A DNA stretch of 8,918 nucleotides from Desulfobacterales bacterium (GTDB lineage Bacteria > Desulfobacterota > Desulfobacteria > Desulfobacterales > C00003106). Below, piece by piece: positions 5,891 through 8,918 of the stretch (positions are counted from its first letter, which is position 1; each line of letters begins with the position of its first letter). Where the stretch lies: the NCBI GenBank assembly GCA_030613165.1, contig JAUWMN010000042.1:1-8918 (forward strand), written 5' to 3'. The translations under genes were made by a program, and so were the position numbers. A model generated the notes under the pieces. The model ran no database searches. It saw only the letters and a program-made list of their open reading frames with translations, and was not told the DNA's origin.

Positions 5891-6952
5891 CTAAATCCGT
5901 ATTCCCTTGTAGAACAGATGAACATCCGGAGTTCTTAGCGCGAGCGATATTTTATCTCCGGTTTTTCGCTGAAAAATTGGCGATGCCTTGGCTATGATTC
6001 TTCCGTTGACAGTCTTTACATAAAGAATAGTTTCCGATCCGATATGTTCGACAACCTCCAGAGACCCAAGAAACGGGCCATCGGCCGGCATTAATGACTC
6101 CGGTCTTATTCCTATTGTCACCTTTAGCCCCAAATATTTTTTCAGCCCGCTTCTTGAGCTAAGATCGATTATAAGGGATCCGGCTCTAAATAAGAATTTA
6201 TTTTTGTCCGCGTCTAAGACTCCTTCAATAAGATTTATCTGAGGACCCCCTATAAAGGTGGCTACAAAGAGATTGGATGGACTTTTGTATAATTTTTGCG
6301 GGGGACCGATCTGTTGAATAACACCCTTGTCCAGTAATACGATTTTATCCCCGAGGGTCATTGCTTCCACCTGGTCGTGGGTAACATATACCATGGTAGT
6401 GCCTAATTTTTGGTGAAGCCTTGCGAGCTCCACCCTCATAGTACTCCGGAGCCTGGCGTCGAGATTGGAAAGCGGCTCGTCAAAAAGGAATATCCGAGGA
6501 TTTCTGACAATTGCCCGTCCAATCGCGACTCTTTGCCTCTGGCCTCCTGACAATTCCCTCGGCTTCCTATCCAACAAATCTTCTATATCTAAAAGCTTTG
6601 CAGCCTTTCTTACCTTTTTATCTATCTTTGTCTTTGAGAGTTTTTTAATTTTAAGTGAGAACGCCATGTTTTCATATACATTCATGTGGGGATAAAGGGC
6701 GTAATTCTGAAACACCATGGCAACGTCTCTTTCCTTGGGGGTAAGATTGCTTACCTCTCTGTCGCCGATGAATATTTCTCCTTTGTCACATTGGTCCAAG
6801 CCTGCTATTATTCTCAGTATAGTGGTCTTTCCGCATCCTGATGGCCCGAGCAGTATACAAAACTCTCCATCTGAGACTTCAAAGGAGATATTCTGTAGAA
6901 TGGTATTCCTGCCGAACGATTTTTTCAGGGTCGTTATTTTTAATCCTGCCAT
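5891..6952 (-). CDS. ABC importer ATP-binding protein, MalK/UgpC type
   Basis: This is the cytoplasmic ATPase of a CUT1 carbohydrate importer, expected to dimerise under the two permeases encoded just upstream. It shows Walker A GPSGCGKTT (36-44), Q-loop Gln82 in VFQNYALYPHM, signature LSGGQRQR (134-141), Walker B IFLFDEP with Glu159, D-loop SNLD (162-165) and switch His192 in VTHDQ. The C-terminal third (about 235-353) is the MalK-type OB/TOBE regulatory region, with GIRPESL. The length of 353 fits the MalK/UgpC/MsmK group. Only two bases separate it from the upstream permease stop, with AAAAGGG five bases before the ATG, so it is translationally coupled. The C-terminus does not let me choose a substrate, and ATPases of this class are often shared by several importers. 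No key residue is missing. Confidence 0.95.
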   Translation of the reverse strand: MAGLKITTLKKSFGRNTILQNISFEVSDGEFCILLGPSGCGKTTILRIIAGLDQCDKGEIFIGDREVSNLTPKERDVAMVFQNYALYPHMNVYENMAFSLKIKKLSKTKIDKKVRKAAKLLDIEDLLDRKPRELSGGQRQRVAIGRAIVRNPRIFLFDEPLSNLDARLRSTMRVELARLHQKLGTTMVYVTHDQVEAMTLGDKIVLLDKGVIQQIGPPQKLYKSPSNLFVATFIGGPQINLIEGVLDADKNKFLFRAGSLIIDLSSRSGLKKYLGLKVTIGIRPESLMPADGPFLGSLEVVEHIGSETILYVKTVNGRIIAKASPIFQRKTGDKISLALRTPDVHLFYKGIRI

Positions 6953-6954
6953 AG

Positions 6955-7776
6955 TTACCCTTTTACCGCCCCCGCCGACAGCCCCCTTACAATTCTTTTC
7001 TGAAAGAGAAAAACAAGCAGCACAAGGGGCACGGTGGCCACTGTAGAGGCAGCGGCAATTTCTCCCCAGGGAAGGGTGTACTGGCCTTGGAACAATGCTA
7101 TTCCAATAGGAAGCGTCTGAAATTTGCGTTGCGTCATAATTAAGAGCGCAAAGAAAAATTCATTCCATGCGTAAATAAAGACGAGTATCGCCGCGGTAAA
7201 AATTCCCGGGGCTGCAAGCGGAACCACGATCTTATAAAGGGTCTGGATACGATTGCAACCATCGATTCGTGCGGCATCCTCAAGCTCTTTGGGGAGTTCC
7301 TTGAAAAAAATGGTCAATATCCAGACGCCGAGTGGCAAGGTTAGTGTTACATAAGGGATTATGAGTCCTTGATAGCTGTTTAGCCATCCCAGGGATTGCA
7401 TTATTTTCCACACCGGTCCTGCTATTGATATCTGAGGAAACATGGAAACAAGCAGGAGACTCCCCATAATCAACCCTTTGTACTTTAATCTCAGGCGCGC
7501 AAGAACATAAGCTGACAGGATGGAGATAAAAAGGGTGATAAACGTAGTGGCCCCGGCCACTATAGCGCTGTTTTTTACGTAGTGCAAGAGGTCGTATTTT
7601 ACAATGGCCGAATGGTAAAAATGGAGCGATCCTGATGGGGCAAGCGTAGGAGGAATCGCAGTAACCTCTGCCTGTGTCTTTAGCGAGGTATTTACAAACC
7701 AGATAAACGGCAGAAGGCTCATAAAGACTATTACGAATGTTACTCCACAAAAAATCAATTTAGATAGTTTCATCAT
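6955..7776 (-). CDS. Sugar ABC transporter permease, MalG type
   Basis: This is one of the two inner-membrane subunits of the importer. About six hydrophobic segments are visible, beginning LIFCGVTFVIVFMSLLPFIW and ending TVATVPLVLLVFLFQ. The EAA loop that docks on the ATPase reads ELEDAARIDGCNRIQTLYKI followed by VVPLAAPGI (about residues 164-192). The C-terminal FQKRIVRGLSAGAVKG is typical of MalG-like subunits. I place the start at the ATG at 7776 (MMKLSKL, 273 aa), which gives the usual length. The open frame continues to an ATG at 7833, adding 19 residues, but ten of these (CELRVARCGF) come from a 7-bp tandem repeat at 7790-7817 and look spurious. Neither start has a strong ribosome binding site, so this remains a judgement. 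It lies between the MalF-like permease and the MalK-like ATPase. Confidence 0.9.
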   Translation of the reverse strand: MMKLSKLIFCGVTFVIVFMSLLPFIWFVNTSLKTQAEVTAIPPTLAPSGSLHFYHSAIVKYDLLHYVKNSAIVAGATTFITLFISILSAYVLARLRLKYKGLIMGSLLLVSMFPQISIAGPVWKIMQSLGWLNSYQGLIIPYVTLTLPLGVWILTIFFKELPKELEDAARIDGCNRIQTLYKIVVPLAAPGIFTAAILVFIYAWNEFFFALLIMTQRKFQTLPIGIALFQGQYTLPWGEIAAASTVATVPLVLLVFLFQKRIVRGLSAGAVKG

Positions 7777-7786
7777 TATCTTTTTA

Positions 7787-7817
7787 AACCCGCAACGCGC
7801 AACCCGTAACTCGCAAC
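7787..7817. repeat. 7-bp tandem repeat (GTTGCGN on the minus strand)
   Basis: Four consecutive heptamers, CCGCAAC, GCGCAAC, CCGTAAC and TCGCAAC at 7790-7817, are preceded by a partial AAC. The consensus is NCGCAAC. Heptamer arrays of this look are common in intergenic DNA of environmental delta-proteobacteria-like genomes. Here the array lies between the two permease genes and is read through by the extended form of the MalG-like frame. Confidence 0.85.
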
Positions 7818-7867
7818 GGATAGCCGCATTCATCTGTGTCCAAAATAAATATACTCAAGTTTAAAAG

Positions 7868-8770
7868 TTATGTTTCCGTAAACAGCCGCGTTCTCATAAG
7901 CCGTATGTAGAGTAACGACAACACAAAAACCGTTATAAAGACCAGCACGGAAATTGTTGAGCCATAACCCATAAATCCTTCCGCAAATATCTTTTTATAT
8001 CCATAAAACTGTAGCACGTTCGTCGCATTTGCGGGCCCTCCCTGTGTCATAACAAAGACGAGGTCGAAAACCCTGAAAGCATCCATGGTCCTGAAAAGAA
8101 GCGCGATGAGTATAGCGGGCTTAATGAGGGGTAGCGTTATCCTTCTAAATTGTTGCCATGCGTTGGCTCCGTCTATTTTTGCGGTTTCATAAAGCTCATC
8201 CGGAATGGTCTGCAGACCTGCCAGGATCAGGAGCGCGGCAAAAGATGACGTCTTCCATACATCAGCCGCTACTATAGCGGAAAAGGCAAAAAAAGGATCC
8301 GCAAGCCACGCGTTGTACTTTGAGGTATGGGAACCAAATAAAACGTAGTTCAAAAGCCCGTAGTTGTCGTTACAGATAAACCTCCACATTTGGGATGACA
8401 CAACCGTAGGGATTGCCCATGGCACAAGGATTGCCGCTCTTACTAAGCCTCTACCCCTGAAATGTCTGTTTATAACAAGGGCGATAATCAGTCCAAAGAG
8501 TATCTCAAGGAAAGTGGAAACAGAGACAAATGCAAATGTAGTTATTAGCGAGCGTAGCGCAATCCTGTCGTGCAACAGTTCTTTGTAGTTTTCAAGTCCG
8601 ATAAATGGTTGCCCGATGGACGGGAGGCCGAGGATTATCCTGTGGAGGCTTAGAAAAAAGGAATAAAGGATAGGATAAAATGCGAATATACAAACAAAGG
8701 CAATGCATGGTACAAGCAGCGATGTGGCAAATAGTTTTTCATTTGTTATGGATGAAAATCTCTTTTTCAT
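7868..8770 (-). CDS. Sugar ABC transporter permease, MalF/UgpA type
   Basis: This is the partner inner-membrane subunit of the importer. The 300 residues carry about six transmembrane segments, starting LFATSLLVPCIAFVCIFAFY and ending TISVLVFITVFVLSLLYI. The EAA loop begins ELYETAKIDGANAWQQF and continues RRITLPLIKPAI (about 192-220). The block around LVPWAIPTVVSSQMWRF and the GLLNY that follows resemble permeases for trehalose, maltose and other alpha-glucosides, but the family is broad and this does not fix the substrate. It lacks the long periplasmic P2 domain of E. coli MalF, as is normal for UgpA-sized members. The ATG at 8770 gives a normal N-terminus (MKKRFSSITNEKLF), but no clear Shine-Dalgarno precedes it. 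It is the first visible gene of the operon. The binding protein expected for such an importer is absent and probably lies beyond the right edge. Confidence 0.93.
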   Translation of the reverse strand: MKKRFSSITNEKLFATSLLVPCIAFVCIFAFYPILYSFFLSLHRIILGLPSIGQPFIGLENYKELLHDRIALRSLITTFAFVSVSTFLEILFGLIIALVINRHFRGRGLVRAAILVPWAIPTVVSSQMWRFICNDNYGLLNYVLFGSHTSKYNAWLADPFFAFSAIVAADVWKTSSFAALLILAGLQTIPDELYETAKIDGANAWQQFRRITLPLIKPAILIALLFRTMDAFRVFDLVFVMTQGGPANATNVLQFYGYKKIFAEGFMGYGSTISVLVFITVFVLSLLYIRLMRTRLFTET

Positions 8771-8918
8771 ATATTGAGTTGCTTGGGTTTAATGGTTTGT
8801 TGGCGTAAAAAGCTAATCACGAAAACACGAAATAAAAACTTTAATGCTAAAGTTGCTTGGGCTTAACGATTTAAGGCTCAAGGCTGACTTCTGAGCGGGG
8901 CACACACCCCGTCCGCTT
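8771..8918. other. Upstream region of the importer operon, no gene seen
   Basis: Besides the direct repeat pair, this stretch contains two tandem CACGAAA(A) octamers at 8818-8832 and a short GC hairpin, CGGGG/CCCCG, at 8896-8911 near the window edge. I see no coding frame, tRNA or convincing sigma-70 promoter on the minus strand. The operon promoter may lie farther upstream, before a binding-protein gene. Confidence 0.5.
8777..8872. repeat. 22-bp direct repeat pair upstream of the importer operon
   Basis: AGTTGCTTGGGTTTAATGGTTT (8777-8798) recurs 74 bp away at 8851-8872 as AGTTGCTTGGGCTTAACGAT and TT, with 19 of 22 matches. The proximal copy ends seven bases before the MalF-like ATG, taking the place of a normal ribosome binding site. 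The pair could be operator half-sites or copies of a dispersed repeat; the sequence does not decide. Confidence 0.55.

Noticed and set aside
6717..7046. A plus-strand frame across the junction of the ATPase and MalG-like genes
   Set aside because: It is antisense to two well-supported genes that have only a two-base gap; no start signal supports it.
7280..7750. A 156-residue open frame on the minus strand inside the MalG-like permease
   Set aside because: It overlaps a clear permease in another frame, lacks a ribosome binding site, and its translation has no recognisable pattern.
1..8918. tRNA, rRNA, riboswitch or integrase attachment sites
   Set aside because: On reading the gaps I saw no cloverleaf, no conserved riboswitch core and no tRNA 3'-end duplication.

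Overview
The window reads as part of the chromosome of an uncultured Gram-negative bacterium. The evidence is two exported proteins with Sec signal peptides, a predicted outer-membrane beta-barrel ending in Phe, and a CUT1-type sugar importer. The NHL/Fn3/transglutaminase-like/TPR protein and the palindromic, C/G-run and 7-bp tandem repeats in the gaps resemble what is seen in Nitrospirota, Desulfobacterota and similar sediment or groundwater lineages. That placement is an impression, not a demonstrated assignment.

Layout. (1) 1-2900, plus strand: a very large multidomain protein whose 5' end lies outside the window. It has an NHL beta-propeller, two Fn3-like domains, an Ig-like linker, a transglutaminase-like cysteine domain and three C-terminal TPRs. 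(2) 2946-3086: a C/G-run palindromic repeat island with two perfect tandem 32-bp units. (3) 3163-3558, plus: a small exported protein with a TPR-like helical C-terminus, probably starting at an internal GTG rather than at the first in-frame start. (4) about 3576-3786: a second, unrelated repeat element made of inverted and direct copies of a GAACATCGAACGTCC-like word. (5) 3804-4586, minus: a predicted outer-membrane beta-barrel. (6) 4587-4701: a divergent promoter region in which the two candidate -35 boxes overlap. (7) 4702-5727, plus: RNA 3'-terminal phosphate cyclase (RtcA), with no RtcB beside it. (8) 5712-5855: a MITE-like element with a perfect 17-bp terminal inverted repeat. Its left end encodes the last four residues and the stop codon of rtcA. 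(9) 8770-5891, minus: an importer operon in the order MalF-like permease, MalG-like permease, MalK/UgpC-like ATPase. The substrate-binding protein is not in view and is probably upstream beyond position 8918.

How the genes work together. The three ABC genes form one transporter. The large TPR/transglutaminase-like protein and the small exported protein lie in tandem and may both act in the envelope, but no pathway can be named. rtcA looks like a stand-alone gene divergent from the barrel gene. No complete new system is evident. The most unusual signals are the repeat elements, which occupy most intergenic gaps, and their direct effects on coding: one supplies the rtcA stop codon, and another creates a false N-terminal extension on the MalG-like permease.
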